Positions 8,665-18,293 of a stretch of 64,000 nt of DNA are shown here, one piece after another. Source of the DNA: Actinomycetes bacterium (lineage in GTDB: Bacteria > Actinomycetota > Acidimicrobiia > Acidimicrobiales > Acidimicrobilacustridaceae); assembly GCA_029782145.1 (NCBI GenBank), contig JAKOVH010000032.1, forward strand, positions 272,888 to 336,887. Direction: 5' to 3'. Within the stretch, counting starts at the first letter, position 1. Every line of letters starts with the position of its first letter. The translations under genes and the position numbers were made by a program. Under the pieces are notes generated by a model that saw only the letters and a program-made list of their open reading frames with translations, did not search any database and had not been told where the DNA came from.

Positions 8665-9942
8665 TCAGGAGCTGGGGACCGAGAGGTCGACGGCCCGGGT
8701 GGCGTGGGCCCCGACCTTGTCGGGGTTGACCGACCGCATCGACACGTCATGGCCGGCGGCGCGTGCCCGCAAGGCGCCGACCGTGCAGTTCTCCCGCCCA
8801 CCGAGGGCGCTGAACGGGTCGTAGCGGTAGTGGTGCATGGCGTTGAGGTGGGTCATGCGGTCGACGTCGTGGTCGCTCACGCCCACGAAGGTCTCGGCCA
8901 GCAGCTCGGGCGAGAACGGCCACGTCGAGTCCGAGTGCGGGTAGTCGCACTCCCACATCACGTTGTCCATGTTCAGGTGCTCCCGGCTGGCCACGCCGAA
9001 GTCGTCGACGATGAAGCAGGTGAGGACGTGCTCGTTGAAGACCTCGCTCGGCAGCCGCCCGCCGAAGTCCTGCCCGGTCCACGCCCGGTGCTGGGTGTAG
9101 GTGCGGTCGACCCGCTCGAGGAAGTACGGGATCCAGCCGGTGCCGCCCTCGGAGAGGGCGATCTTGATGTCGGGGAACTTGCGCAGCACCGGCGACCACA
9201 CGAGGTCCGCGGCAGCCTGCACGATGTTGATCGGCGTCAGCGTGATGAGCACGTCGATCGGTGCGTCCTCGGCGGTGATGACCAGCGACGACGACGAGCC
9301 GATGTGCAGGCAGACGACCACGCCCTCGTCGGAGCACGCCTGCCAGAACGGGTCCCAGTGGTCGGAGTGGAGGCTGGGCCAGCCGAGCTTGGCGGGGTTC
9401 TCCGAGAAGGTGACGGCGTGGGCGCCCATGCGAGCGGTGCGGCGCACCTCGTCGGCGAGCACCTGCGGATCCCAGATGGCGGGCAGCGAGCACGGGATGA
9501 ACCGGCCGGGGTGGCTGCCGCACCAGTCCTCGATGTGCCAGTCGTTGTAGGCCCGCACCATGGCGAGGGCGACGTCCTTGTCCTCCGTGCGGGCGAACAG
9601 CTGCCCGCAGAACTGCGGGAACGACGGGAAGCACAGCGAGCCGAGCACGCCGTTGGCGTCCATGTCCTTGACCCGCTCGTCGATGTCGTAGCAGCCGGCT
9701 CGCAGCTCGGCGAAGGAGGTGGGCTCCATGCCGTACTCCTCGGGCGGGCGGCCGGCGACGGCGTTGAGGGCCACGTTGGCGATCTCGACGCCCTCGTACA
9801 CCCAGGCGTTGGTGCCGTCGGCCCGGGTGATGAACTTCGGCGCCAGATCGGCGTACTTGGCCGGCAGCCGGCCGTCGAAGAGGTGCGGTGGCTCGACGAC
9901 GTGGTCGTCGATGCTCACCAGGACCATGTCGTCCATGTCCAT
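8665..9942 (-). CDS. Amidohydrolase family 2 (ACMSD-like) metal-dependent hydrolase
   Basis: A 425-residue amidohydrolase_2 (TIM-barrel) protein. The N-terminal metal motif is VSIDDHVVEPPHLF, the middle has GVVVCLHIGSSSS, and the C-terminal HSDSTWPFS motif follows ECDYP. Family members hydrolyse or decarboxylate cyclic or carboxylated compounds; related actinobacterial genes lie in steroid and aromatic degradation clusters. The start was set at the first ATG (9942) because a GGGGGG stretch lies about 9 bases upstream; the open frame continues to 10026 without family-like sequence. Two relatives occur at 13873-15033 and 61059-62303, the latter closest by motif. It may be cotranscribed with the GntR gene 54 bases downstream. 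Confidence 0.88.
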   Translation of the reverse strand: MDMDDMVLVSIDDHVVEPPHLFDGRLPAKYADLAPKFITRADGTNAWVYEGVEIANVALNAVAGRPPEEYGMEPTSFAELRAGCYDIDERVKDMDANGVLGSLCFPSFPQFCGQLFARTEDKDVALAMVRAYNDWHIEDWCGSHPGRFIPCSLPAIWDPQVLADEVRRTARMGAHAVTFSENPAKLGWPSLHSDHWDPFWQACSDEGVVVCLHIGSSSSLVITAEDAPIDVLITLTPINIVQAAADLVWSPVLRKFPDIKIALSEGGTGWIPYFLERVDRTYTQHRAWTGQDFGGRLPSEVFNEHVLTCFIVDDFGVASREHLNMDNVMWECDYPHSDSTWPFSPELLAETFVGVSDHDVDRMTHLNAMHHYRYDPFSALGGRENCTVGALRARAAGHDVSMRSVNPDKVGAHATRAVDLSVPSS

Positions 9943-10038
9943 CGTGACGTGCCCCCCGGTGCGTCCGACTAACGGTGGTGTCACCTTACCGGCGTGCGGC
10001 CCGGGCGGCCACCGCGCTGACCCCACGCCCCCCTGCCA

Positions 10039-10083
10039 AGCTGGTTCTGGACGTTCCGGGAACCGGAACGTCCAGAACCAGCT
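10039..10083. repeat. Intergenic perfect hairpin, family C
   Basis: A 21-bp perfect inverted repeat (10039-10059 against 10063-10083) with a 3-base loop, gaa. The arm reads agctggttctggacgttccgg. It lies in a divergent gap between gene starts, so a terminator role is unlikely. Its ggttctgg segment resembles the tip of the family A palindromes. Confidence 0.8.
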
Positions 10084-10144
10084 CGGGGTGGGCTCGGGGC
10101 CGGGTCGGAGTGGGGTCTGGGGCGTCGCTGGTAGGTTCGGGATC

Positions 10145-11479
10145 GTGCAGCCTCAGTCGCCCGTCGGCCCGACCGGGGGCCCCGAGCAGCTCACCACGGT
10201 GCCGGTCCCGTTCCTCGCCCGAGCCCGCTGGGGCGGCCACCTGCTGGCCGAGTCCACCGCAGCGCTCCGGCTCGAAGACGGCGGGCCACCGAGCCTGTGG
10301 TTCCCGCTCTCCGACGTCCGCCTCGACGGGCTCGTCGACGAGGGCCACCGTGCCGACTGCCCGGTCAAGGGCGGTGCCCGCCTCTGGAGCGTCGATGCCG
10401 CCCTGGGCGACCACGTCCCCGCGGCGTCGCAGGACTGGCGGGCCGACGGCGAGGTGGCGACCGGGCCCGACGACGTGGCGTGGTCGTTCGACGAACCGAC
10501 GGCTGCCCTGGACTGGCTGCGCGGGCACGTCGCCTTCGACCACGACAGGGTCACCGTCGAGCTGGTCGACGCCGCGCCGGGCGACGACGAGCGGGACGTG
10601 ACCGTCAAGCGGTTCCCCACGTGGGGCGACGCCGCCCACCTGGTCGACATCCTCGACGTGCGCCCCGACGGCGAGCGGCGCTACGTCAGCGCGACCCGCG
10701 CCGACTGGCGGCGTCCCGTGGTGGAGGCCAGCCAGATGCTCGCCCAGTGCATCGTGGCCGGCAGCCGCCACACCGGCGGGCGGCGTCCGGTGTCGGCCCA
10801 CCTCGTGGCCACGCGCGCCGCCGACGCCGGCACGCCGCTGTGCTTCGAGCTCGACGAGGTGACGGCCGGGCGCACCTTCACCACGCTCGCCATGCGGGTG
10901 ACACAAGGCGACCGGTGCTGCGCCACCGGCACGTTCCTGTTCGACCAGACCGCGCCCGACGTGATCCGCCACGCCGCTCCCCCACCGGCCGGCGTGCCCG
11001 GACCGTACGACTCGGCGCCCTACGACATGTCGGTCACCGGCCGCGATCTGCGCATCGTCGACGACGCCTACACCGGCGACCCCGAGGCGCCCGTCGGCCC
11101 GCCGGTGCTCGACACGTGGATCCGCTTCCGCGACGTCCCCGACGACCCGGCCCTGCACGCCGCCCTGCTCGCCCAGTTCACCGGGCACATGTCGATCGCC
11201 GCCGCCCTGCGCCCCCACGCCGGGGTGGGCCAGGACCAGGCCCACCGCACCCTGTCGACGGCCATCAACGCCATCTCCGTCTCGTTCCACGCCGACGTGC
11301 GGGCCGACCGGTGGATGCTCTACCACCACCTCTCGACCTTCGCCGGCGACGGCATGACGCACGCCGAGTGCCGGGTGCACGACGAGCACGGCGGCCTGCT
11401 CGCCTCGTTCAGCGTCGACGCCATGGTGCGAGCGTTCGCGCCGAGCACCGGGGCGGTCGACGACCGCACCGCGCTGTGA
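10145..11479 (+). CDS. DUF427-like domain fused to acyl-CoA thioesterase II (TesB)
   Basis: A 444-residue protein. The first 150 or so residues resemble a diverged DUF427 region (ARWGGHLLAESTAALRLE, LWFPLSDVRLDGL). The remainder is a double-hotdog thioesterase: VEASQMLAQCIVAGS, then FTTLAMRVTQGDR, and a C-terminal hotdog with MSIAAALRPHAG and STAINAISVSFH. TesB-type enzymes hydrolyse acyl-CoA to free acid and CoA. Start GTG 10145 is the last start that still includes the whole homologous region; the open frame continues upstream across the 10039-10083 palindrome, which is not coding. It is coupled by a GTGA overlap to the next DUF427 gene, so the two probably work together. Confidence 0.8.
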   Translation: MQPQSPVGPTGGPEQLTTVPVPFLARARWGGHLLAESTAALRLEDGGPPSLWFPLSDVRLDGLVDEGHRADCPVKGGARLWSVDAALGDHVPAASQDWRADGEVATGPDDVAWSFDEPTAALDWLRGHVAFDHDRVTVELVDAAPGDDERDVTVKRFPTWGDAAHLVDILDVRPDGERRYVSATRADWRRPVVEASQMLAQCIVAGSRHTGGRRPVSAHLVATRAADAGTPLCFELDEVTAGRTFTTLAMRVTQGDRCCATGTFLFDQTAPDVIRHAAPPPAGVPGPYDSAPYDMSVTGRDLRIVDDAYTGDPEAPVGPPVLDTWIRFRDVPDDPALHAALLAQFTGHMSIAAALRPHAGVGQDQAHRTLSTAINAISVSFHADVRADRWMLYHHLSTFAGDGMTHAECRVHDEHGGLLASFSVDAMVRAFAPSTGAVDDRTAL

Positions 11480-12171
11480 GCCTCACCAGCGGCCGCGGCC
11501 CGCTGAGCCGCCAGCCGGCGGGCCGCCTCGACCCGCCCGTGCCCGTGCCGGTCACCTACGTCGAGTGGTTCCCTCGGCGGGTGCGGGGCCTCGTCGACGG
11601 TCGAGCCGTGGTCGACAGCGAGGGTGTCGTGTTCGTGCACCGCTCCGGCGAGGCGCCGATGTGGGCCTTCCCGGCCGCCGACGTCACCGGCGACGTGCCC
11701 ACCGAGCCCGAACCGGCCGCCGAGGGGTTTGTGCGGGTGCCCTGGGGCGCGGTCGACGCCTGGTTCGAGGAGGACCAGCAGGTCGTCGACCACCCCCGCA
11801 ACCCCTACCACCGGGTCGACTGCGTGCCCACCAGCCGGCACCTGCGGGTGGAGGTCGCCGGTCGCACGCTGGTCGACACGTCCCGCACCATCGGTGTGTA
11901 CGAGACGTCGTTGCCGGCCCGGCTCTACGTGGCCCGCGACGACGTCGACATGGGGCTGCTCGTCCCGAGCACCACGACGTCCTACTGCCCCTACAAGGGA
12001 TGGGCGTCGTACTGGACGGCCGTGGTCGACGGCACCACCGTGGTCGACGTGGCGTGGAGCTACGACGACCCACTGCCGGAGTGCCTGCCCATCGCGGGGA
12101 TGCTCAGCTTCTACGACCACCGGGCCACGGTCGTCCACGACCTGCCCCAGGGCCCCCACGACCTGCCCTAG
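11476..12171 (+). CDS. DUF427 protein with two tandem domains
   Basis: A 231-residue protein, GTG start 11476 overlapping the upstream stop (GTGA). The second half is a canonical DUF427 domain: RLYVARDDVDMGLL then TTTSYCPYKGWASYW, with the conserved CPYKG. The first half (YVEWFPRRVRGLVDGRAVV, MWAFPAADV) looks like a diverged copy. DUF427 has no firmly established activity; members are small and widespread in actinobacteria and often sit next to oxidoreductase or thioesterase genes. Its end (GPHDLP) runs directly into a decaying array of repeats that resemble its own last codons. Confidence 0.85.
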   Translation: MSLTSGRGPLSRQPAGRLDPPVPVPVTYVEWFPRRVRGLVDGRAVVDSEGVVFVHRSGEAPMWAFPAADVTGDVPTEPEPAAEGFVRVPWGAVDAWFEEDQQVVDHPRNPYHRVDCVPTSRHLRVEVAGRTLVDTSRTIGVYETSLPARLYVARDDVDMGLLVPSTTTSYCPYKGWASYWTAVVDGTTVVDVAWSYDDPLPECLPIAGMLSFYDHRATVVHDLPQGPHDLP

Positions 12172-12247
12172 ACCCCCGCGACCTGCCCCCCGCGACCTGC
12201 CCTAGACCCCCGCGACCTGTCCCTCACCGCCGCGACCTGCCCCTCAC
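12153..12247. repeat. Degenerate tandem array copied from the 3' end of the DUF427 gene
   Basis: About five imperfect units of cccccgcgacctgccc, some followed by taga or ctca, begin within the last codons of the DUF427 gene (whose stop tag lies in unit 1) and run to the family A palindrome. Later units have drifted. The pattern suggests slippage duplication of the gene end. Confidence 0.7.
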
Positions 12248-12249
12248 CC

Positions 12250-12306
12250 CCCGTTCTGGTGGAGGTCTCCCTCCCGATCCGGGGGTGAAACCTCCACCAG
12301 AACGGG
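12250..12306. repeat. Intergenic palindrome, family A copy 2
   Basis: Seventeen-bp perfect arms (12250-12266 and 12290-12306) carry the family sequence ccgttctggtggaggt. The 23-base loop contains a smaller cccgatccggg hairpin. It lies between converging genes. From 12300 to about 12364 three tandem units containing agaacgggaa follow, which look like slipped copies of the right tip of this palindrome. Confidence 0.8.
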
Positions 12307-12374
12307 AAAGGGCGAGTCTCAAGAACGGGAAGGGGCGGTCCTCCAGAACGGGAAACGGCGGTCCTCGCCGAGGA

Positions 12375-13868
<1,494 letters not shown>

Positions 13869-13872
13869 CGGG

Positions 13873-15033
13873 TCAGAGCCGGTAGAGCCGGCGGGCGTTC
13901 TCGCCCAGGATCTTGGCGCTGGTCTCCGGGGCGAGGGTGGCCATCTTGTCCTCCACCGCCTGCAACGGGTCGGGGTAGAGGCAGGTCGGGTGGGGGAAGT
14001 CGGTCTCGAACAGGATCCGGTCCTCGCCCACCGCCTCGATCAGCTCGGGCAGCTTGTTGCGGTTGTTCTCGAACCAGAAGGTGGCGTAGAGGTTGCTCTG
14101 GAAGTACTCCGAGGGCAGCTTCTGCAGCTGGGCCAGCTCGTCGGGGGCGTTCTCGGCCATCTCGTAGTCCATCGTCTCGAGGATGAACGGGATCCAACCG
14201 ACGCCGCTCTCGACCGACACGACCTGCAGCTTGGGGTAGCGGTCGAACATGCCCGACAGCACCGTGTTGATGACGATGCGGGCGTTGCCGATGAACAGCA
14301 TGCTGCCGCCGATGGCGAGCTGGGTGCCGCGCGGGTGCGACTCCCACGAGTACTTGCTGTAGAAGCTCATGGCCGTGACGCTGGCGCCGATGTGGAAGTG
14401 CACCGGCAGGTCGAGGTCGGCGCACGCCTCCCAGAACGGGTCCCACGCCCGGTTGGCCAGGTCGGGGCCACCGAGGTCCTGCGGGTCGGAGGTCATGTTC
14501 ACGCCCCGGGCGCCGAGGGCGGCGACGCGCTGCGCCTCGTGCACGCACGCCTCGACGCTCCAGGCCGGCATGAGCGGCAGCGGCAGCAGCCGGTTCCGCG
14601 AGTCGGCCTGGATCTCGGCCATGCCGTCGTTGTAGATCTCGACGGTCGCCCGCTTGAGGGCCTCGTCGTCGACCGAGGCGAGGTCCTGGCCGCCGAGCCC
14701 GATGGTGCTCGGGAAGATGACTTGGGCGTCGATGCCGAACCGGTCGAGCACCTTCAGGCGCTCCTTGGGGTCGTAGGCGCCGGCGTGGGCCTGCTCGACG
14801 GTCCACTGCTCGAGGGAGATGGCTGCGGGCGCCTTGTTGCCGTCGGCCCCGATCACGGCCCCGGCCATGAACTTGCCCCACGGCTGGCCGTCGAAGATCC
14901 AGACCTGCTCGCCGTCGACCACCTCGACGTGCGGGACCCGGTCCTTGTACTTGGCCGGGGCGTTGCGGGTGAACAGGTCCGCTGGCTCGGACCAGTGGCT
15001 GTCGGCGTCGACGACGAAGGTGTTCTCTAACAT
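13873..15033 (-). CDS. Amidohydrolase family 2 metal-dependent hydrolase
   Basis: A 386-residue TIM-barrel amidohydrolase. MLENTFVVDADSHWSEPADL gives the N-terminal DxH metal pair, LPVHFHIGAS the next metal histidine, and ETDFPHPTCLYP the C-terminal acidic metal ligand region. It belongs to the ACMSD-like group (decarboxylases/hydrolases). ATG 15033 was chosen because it immediately precedes the first conserved strand; upstream open frame crosses the palindrome at 15091. It lies 4 bases upstream of mmsA. Confidence 0.87.
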   Translation of the reverse strand: MLENTFVVDADSHWSEPADLFTRNAPAKYKDRVPHVEVVDGEQVWIFDGQPWGKFMAGAVIGADGNKAPAAISLEQWTVEQAHAGAYDPKERLKVLDRFGIDAQVIFPSTIGLGGQDLASVDDEALKRATVEIYNDGMAEIQADSRNRLLPLPLMPAWSVEACVHEAQRVAALGARGVNMTSDPQDLGGPDLANRAWDPFWEACADLDLPVHFHIGASVTAMSFYSKYSWESHPRGTQLAIGGSMLFIGNARIVINTVLSGMFDRYPKLQVVSVESGVGWIPFILETMDYEMAENAPDELAQLQKLPSEYFQSNLYATFWFENNRNKLPELIEAVGEDRILFETDFPHPTCLYPDPLQAVEDKMATLAPETSAKILGENARRLYRL

Positions 15034-15090
15034 CCGCGTCACCCTACCGCGTGACCGATGCCACTTCAACGCCACCACCTCTCCCGTTCT

Positions 15091-15130
15091 TGTGCCCGGA
15101 TCTGTCCCCATGGGGACAGATCCGGGCACA
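15091..15130. repeat. Intergenic palindrome, family B copy 1
   Basis: A 40-base perfect palindrome with no loop, centred on ccatgg between 15110 and 15111. The arms read tgtgcccggatctgtcccca on the left. Outside the perfect part the left flank keeps the family tip cccgttct, while the right flank has diverged (ggttcgg instead of agaacgg). The following 60 bases are G-rich runs (acggggga-type) with no gene. Confidence 0.8.
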
Positions 15131-15205
15131 GGTTCGGCAGGAGGGGACGGGTCGAACGGGGGACGGGGGACGGGGAACGGGTCGACGGGGTGGCGGCGTG
15201 GCGGG

Positions 15206-16309
15206 TCAGCGGGGGGCGAGGGAGGCGGCGAGGCGGCGGCGATGCGCCGCGGGCGAGCCGAACAGCGAGCGGTCGAGCACGGCGCGCTTGAGGTGGACGT
15301 GGATGCCGCTCTCCCACGTGTAGCCGATGCCGCCGTGGAGCTGGAGGGCCTTGCCCACGACCTCCACCGCCGCGCCGCCGACGTGCGCCGCCGCCATCGA
15401 CACGGCCCGGCCGGCCTGCGGATCACCGGCCACGACCGCCTCGACCGCCGCGCCCACCAGCTCCTCCGCCACGGTGAGCTGCACGAGCATGTCGGCGCAG
15501 GCGTGCTTGACGGCCTGGAACGAGCCGATGGGCCGACCGAACTGCCGGCGCACGGACGCATAGGCGACGGTCGCGTCGAGCATCGCCCGGCCGAGGCCCA
15601 GCCCATCGCACGCCACGGCCAGCGCCCCCCGGTCGAAGAGCCGACCCGGGGCGGTGCGGGCGTCGGCGAAGCGCCACACCGCGTCGGCCGGCACCACCAC
15701 GTCGGCCCGCACCGTGGCGAGCTCGCGGGTGGCGTCGAGTAGCGGCTGGGCGTCGACCTCGACGCCGGACCGGCCGGGGACGACCCCTACGAGGACCGGC
15801 TCTCCGGCGGGATCGGTGGCGACGAGCAGCAGCTCGTGGGCCGAGCAGGCGTCGGGCACGAACCCGGCGGCGCCGGTGAGCCGGTGGCCCTCGGCGGTCG
15901 CCTCGATGCGGAAGGCGGGAACGGGCGGCACGGCGTCGGCGGCCCCGTCGCCCAGTGCCACCGCCAGGCGGGCCTCGCCGGCCACGGCGCGCCGCAGCAG
16001 GTCGTCGCGGGCGGAGGTCGGCTCGGCCAGGAGCAGCGCACCCACCCCCAGCACGACCGTGCCGAGGTAGGGCGCCACCGCCGCGGCGCGGCCCAGCTCC
16101 TCGAGGATCACGGCCGTCTCGGCGAAGGTGGCGCCGGCGCCGTCGAGCGCTTCGGGCGCCTCGAGGCCCAGCCACCCCGACTCGGCGAGGAGCGACCAGT
16201 CGACGGGCGGGCCGGCGCTGCCACCGGCGGCCGTAGGGGCCGACCCGGCCAGCAGGTCGCGGGCGACGGCGCGCAGCTCGTCGTGCAGCTCGGCGAAGCC
16301 GCCGCTCAC
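15206..16309 (-). CDS. Acyl-CoA dehydrogenase, small (beta-type) subunit, pair 2
   Basis: A 367-residue acyl-CoA dehydrogenase-fold protein. The helical C-terminal domain is clear: YASVRRQFGRPIGSFQAVKH and LQLHGGIGYTWESGIHVH. The protein ends soon after, lacking the usual YEGT-type segment that carries the catalytic Glu in MCAD-like enzymes. The N-terminal half is weakly conserved. Such short partners form alpha2beta2 heterotetramers with a larger dehydrogenase in actinobacterial steroid side-chain oxidation (for example FadE28-FadE29). Its ATG overlaps the stop of the larger subunit gene at 16306 by ATGA, supporting a 1:1 complex. Confidence 0.88.
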   Translation of the reverse strand: MSGGFAELHDELRAVARDLLAGSAPTAAGGSAGPPVDWSLLAESGWLGLEAPEALDGAGATFAETAVILEELGRAAAVAPYLGTVVLGVGALLLAEPTSARDDLLRRAVAGEARLAVALGDGAADAVPPVPAFRIEATAEGHRLTGAAGFVPDACSAHELLLVATDPAGEPVLVGVVPGRSGVEVDAQPLLDATRELATVRADVVVPADAVWRFADARTAPGRLFDRGALAVACDGLGLGRAMLDATVAYASVRRQFGRPIGSFQAVKHACADMLVQLTVAEELVGAAVEAVVAGDPQAGRAVSMAAAHVGGAAVEVVGKALQLHGGIGYTWESGIHVHLKRAVLDRSLFGSPAAHRRRLAASLAPR

Positions 16310-17514
16310 GGGCCCACCGCCGGCTCGCGCGGCAGGCCCAGCCCCCGCTCGCCGATGATCGTGCGCTGGATCTCACTGCTGCCGCCGGGGATCGTCCACT
16401 CCCACGAGCTGATGAAGTCGAGCACCCACGCCCCCGACTCCCACCCGCTCGACACGGGCTTGCGCAGCACCGTCTGGCCCGGCAGCCCGACGACCTCGGC
16501 GCCGAAGTCGGTGAGCCGCTGCAGCACCTCGCTGTAGTGCAGCTTCACGATCGACGCGTCGACCGGGCCGGCACCGCCGGTGTCGTGGCGCTCGACGAGG
16601 TGGCGGCACATGCGCCGCAACGCCGTCACCTCGATCTCCAGCTCGACGAGGCGGTCCTGCACCACGGGGTCGTCGAGGGGGCGACCACCGTCGGGCCTCG
16701 GCCGGGCGCAGGCGTCGAGCAGCCACCCGAACCCGGCGTGGCCGAGCCGTTCGGCCAGCTCGAGCATGGTCATGCCCCGCTCGGCGCTGAGGGTCTCCTG
16801 GGCGACCTGCCAGCCCGCGTTCTCGGGGCCGACGAGGTCGGCGGCCGGGATCTCCACGTCGGTGAGGAACATCTCGCAGAAGTGCGACTCCCCCGTGGCC
16901 TGGCGGATGGGGCGCACGTCGATGCCCGGCGTGCGCATGTCGAGCAGGAAGTAGGAGATGCCTCGGCGCTTCGGCGCGTCCGGATCGGTGCGGGCGAGCA
17001 GGAGGCACCAGTCGGCGTGCAGCGCCCCGCTCGCCCACACCTTCTGACCGTTCACGACGAAGGTGTCGCCGTGGCGCCGGGCGGTGGTGCGCAGGGCGGC
17101 CAGGTCGGAGCCGGCCTCGGGCTCGGAGAAGCCCTGGCACCAGATCTCGCCGTCGAGGATGGCGGGCAGGTGCCGACGCCGCTGCTCGTCGGTGCCGGCG
17201 GCCAGCAGCGTCGACGCGGCGTGGTGGATCGACACGAAGGCCAGCACCAGCCGAGGTGCGTCGTGGGCGGCCAGCTCCTGGTAGAGCACCATCTGCTGGG
17301 CGCTCGACAGGCCGCCGCCCCACTCCGCCGGCCAGTGCGGCACGGCGTAGCCGGCCCGGCGCAGCTGCTGGAACCACGCCTTCTGGAACGACACGAACTC
17401 GTCGTCGCTCACGCCGGTCTGCGCGCCCCGCCAGCCCGCCGGCACGTTGGCCCGGCACCAGTTGCGCACCTCGGCCCGGAAGGCCTCGAGGTCCGTGTCG
17501 GTGGCGGGGCTCAC
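16306..17514 (-). CDS. Acyl-CoA dehydrogenase, large (alpha-type) subunit, pair 2
   Basis: A 402-residue acyl-CoA dehydrogenase. WCQGFSEPEAGSDLAALRT is the FAD/substrate loop, followed by GQKVWASGALHADWCLLLAR and a C-terminal IPGGSSEIQRTIIGERGLGL. It should oxidise an acyl-CoA to the 2-enoyl-CoA with FAD, passing electrons to ETF. The C-terminal IPGGSSEIQR has no Glu at the MCAD position, so the base, if present, must be elsewhere as in LCAD/IVD-like enzymes. GTG 17514 overlaps the crotonase stop (GTGA). It pairs with the small subunit at 15206-16309. Confidence 0.92.
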   Translation of the reverse strand: MSPATDTDLEAFRAEVRNWCRANVPAGWRGAQTGVSDDEFVSFQKAWFQQLRRAGYAVPHWPAEWGGGLSSAQQMVLYQELAAHDAPRLVLAFVSIHHAASTLLAAGTDEQRRRHLPAILDGEIWCQGFSEPEAGSDLAALRTTARRHGDTFVVNGQKVWASGALHADWCLLLARTDPDAPKRRGISYFLLDMRTPGIDVRPIRQATGESHFCEMFLTDVEIPAADLVGPENAGWQVAQETLSAERGMTMLELAERLGHAGFGWLLDACARPRPDGGRPLDDPVVQDRLVELEIEVTALRRMCRHLVERHDTGGAGPVDASIVKLHYSEVLQRLTDFGAEVVGLPGQTVLRKPVSSGWESGAWVLDFISSWEWTIPGGSSEIQRTIIGERGLGLPREPAVGP

Positions 17515-18293
17515 CGCCGGCCCTCGCGCAGGGCCAGGAGGCGGCGGCGGTGCTCGTCGCTGCGCATGGTGACGGCCTCGGCGGCGAACCCGGCCTGCAC
17601 GGCGCCGGCGAGGGCCTGGGCGAGGTGCATGTTGGCGACCCGTTTGGTGCCCTCGAGCGCCTCGCGGGGCTGGGCGGCCAGGCGCCCGCCCAGCGCCCGG
17701 GCCTCGGCCAGCAGCTCGTCCGGCTCGGTGGTGCGGCTGGCCAGGCCCAGCTCGACCGCGGTGGCGGCGGGGATGCGGTCGCCGGTGAGCAGGTACTCCC
17801 GCGAGCGCAGGATCGGGGTGAGCAGCGGCCAGAAGGCGGCCCCACCGTCGCCGGCCACCAACCCCACCGACACGTGCGGGTCGGCGAGGTAGGCGCGCTC
17901 GGAGATCAGCACCACGTCGCAGAGGACCGCCACGCTGCAGCCGAGGCCCACCGCGGGGCCGTTCACCGCGGCGATCACCGGGAGCGGGAAGCGCAGCAGC
18001 TCCTCGATGATCTGGGCGCCTTCGCGCAGGCTTTCGTCGCGCGCCACGGGGTCGTCGAGGAACGTGGTGATCCAGTCGAGATCGCCGCCCGCGCTGAAGG
18101 CCCGCCCGGCGCCGGTGAGCACCACCACCCGCGCCTCTCGGTCGGCCGTGAGCTGGCGCCACACGTTGGCCAGGGCCCAGTGCAGCGGTCGGTTCACGGC
18201 GTTGAGCTGCTCGGGCCGGTTGATCGTGACGATGCGCAGCGGGCCCTCGGCGGCCACGGTGAGCTCGTCGGGCAGGTCGTAGGTCGTGCTCAC
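17511..18293 (-). CDS. Enoyl-CoA hydratase/isomerase family protein
   Basis: A 260-residue crotonase-fold protein (INRPEQLNAVNRPLHWAL, GAGRAFSAGGDLDW oxyanion-loop region, VNGPAVGLGCSVAVLCD). The two glutamates of classical enoyl-CoA hydratase are absent: the GGxCEL position reads GLGCSV and the PE position reads ADPHVSVGLVAGDGG. Hydration by the textbook mechanism is therefore unlikely; related crotonases act as isomerases, hydrolases or C-C lyases. The second of two consecutive GTGs (18293) overlaps the upstream stop and was taken as start. It sits between two dehydrogenase pairs in a five-gene operon. Confidence 0.88.
   Translation of the reverse strand: MSTTYDLPDELTVAAEGPLRIVTINRPEQLNAVNRPLHWALANVWRQLTADREARVVVLTGAGRAFSAGGDLDWITTFLDDPVARDESLREGAQIIEELLRFPLPVIAAVNGPAVGLGCSVAVLCDVVLISERAYLADPHVSVGLVAGDGGAAFWPLLTPILRSREYLLTGDRIPAATAVELGLASRTTEPDELLAEARALGGRLAAQPREALEGTKRVANMHLAQALAGAVQAGFAAEAVTMRSDEHRRRLLALREGRR

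Noticed and set aside
6382..9972. Very long open frame (1196 codons) opposite the SpoIIE, GntR and amidohydrolase genes
   Set aside because: It spans three well-supported genes on the other strand, has His/Gly/Gln-rich antisense composition, and is explained by high GC content.
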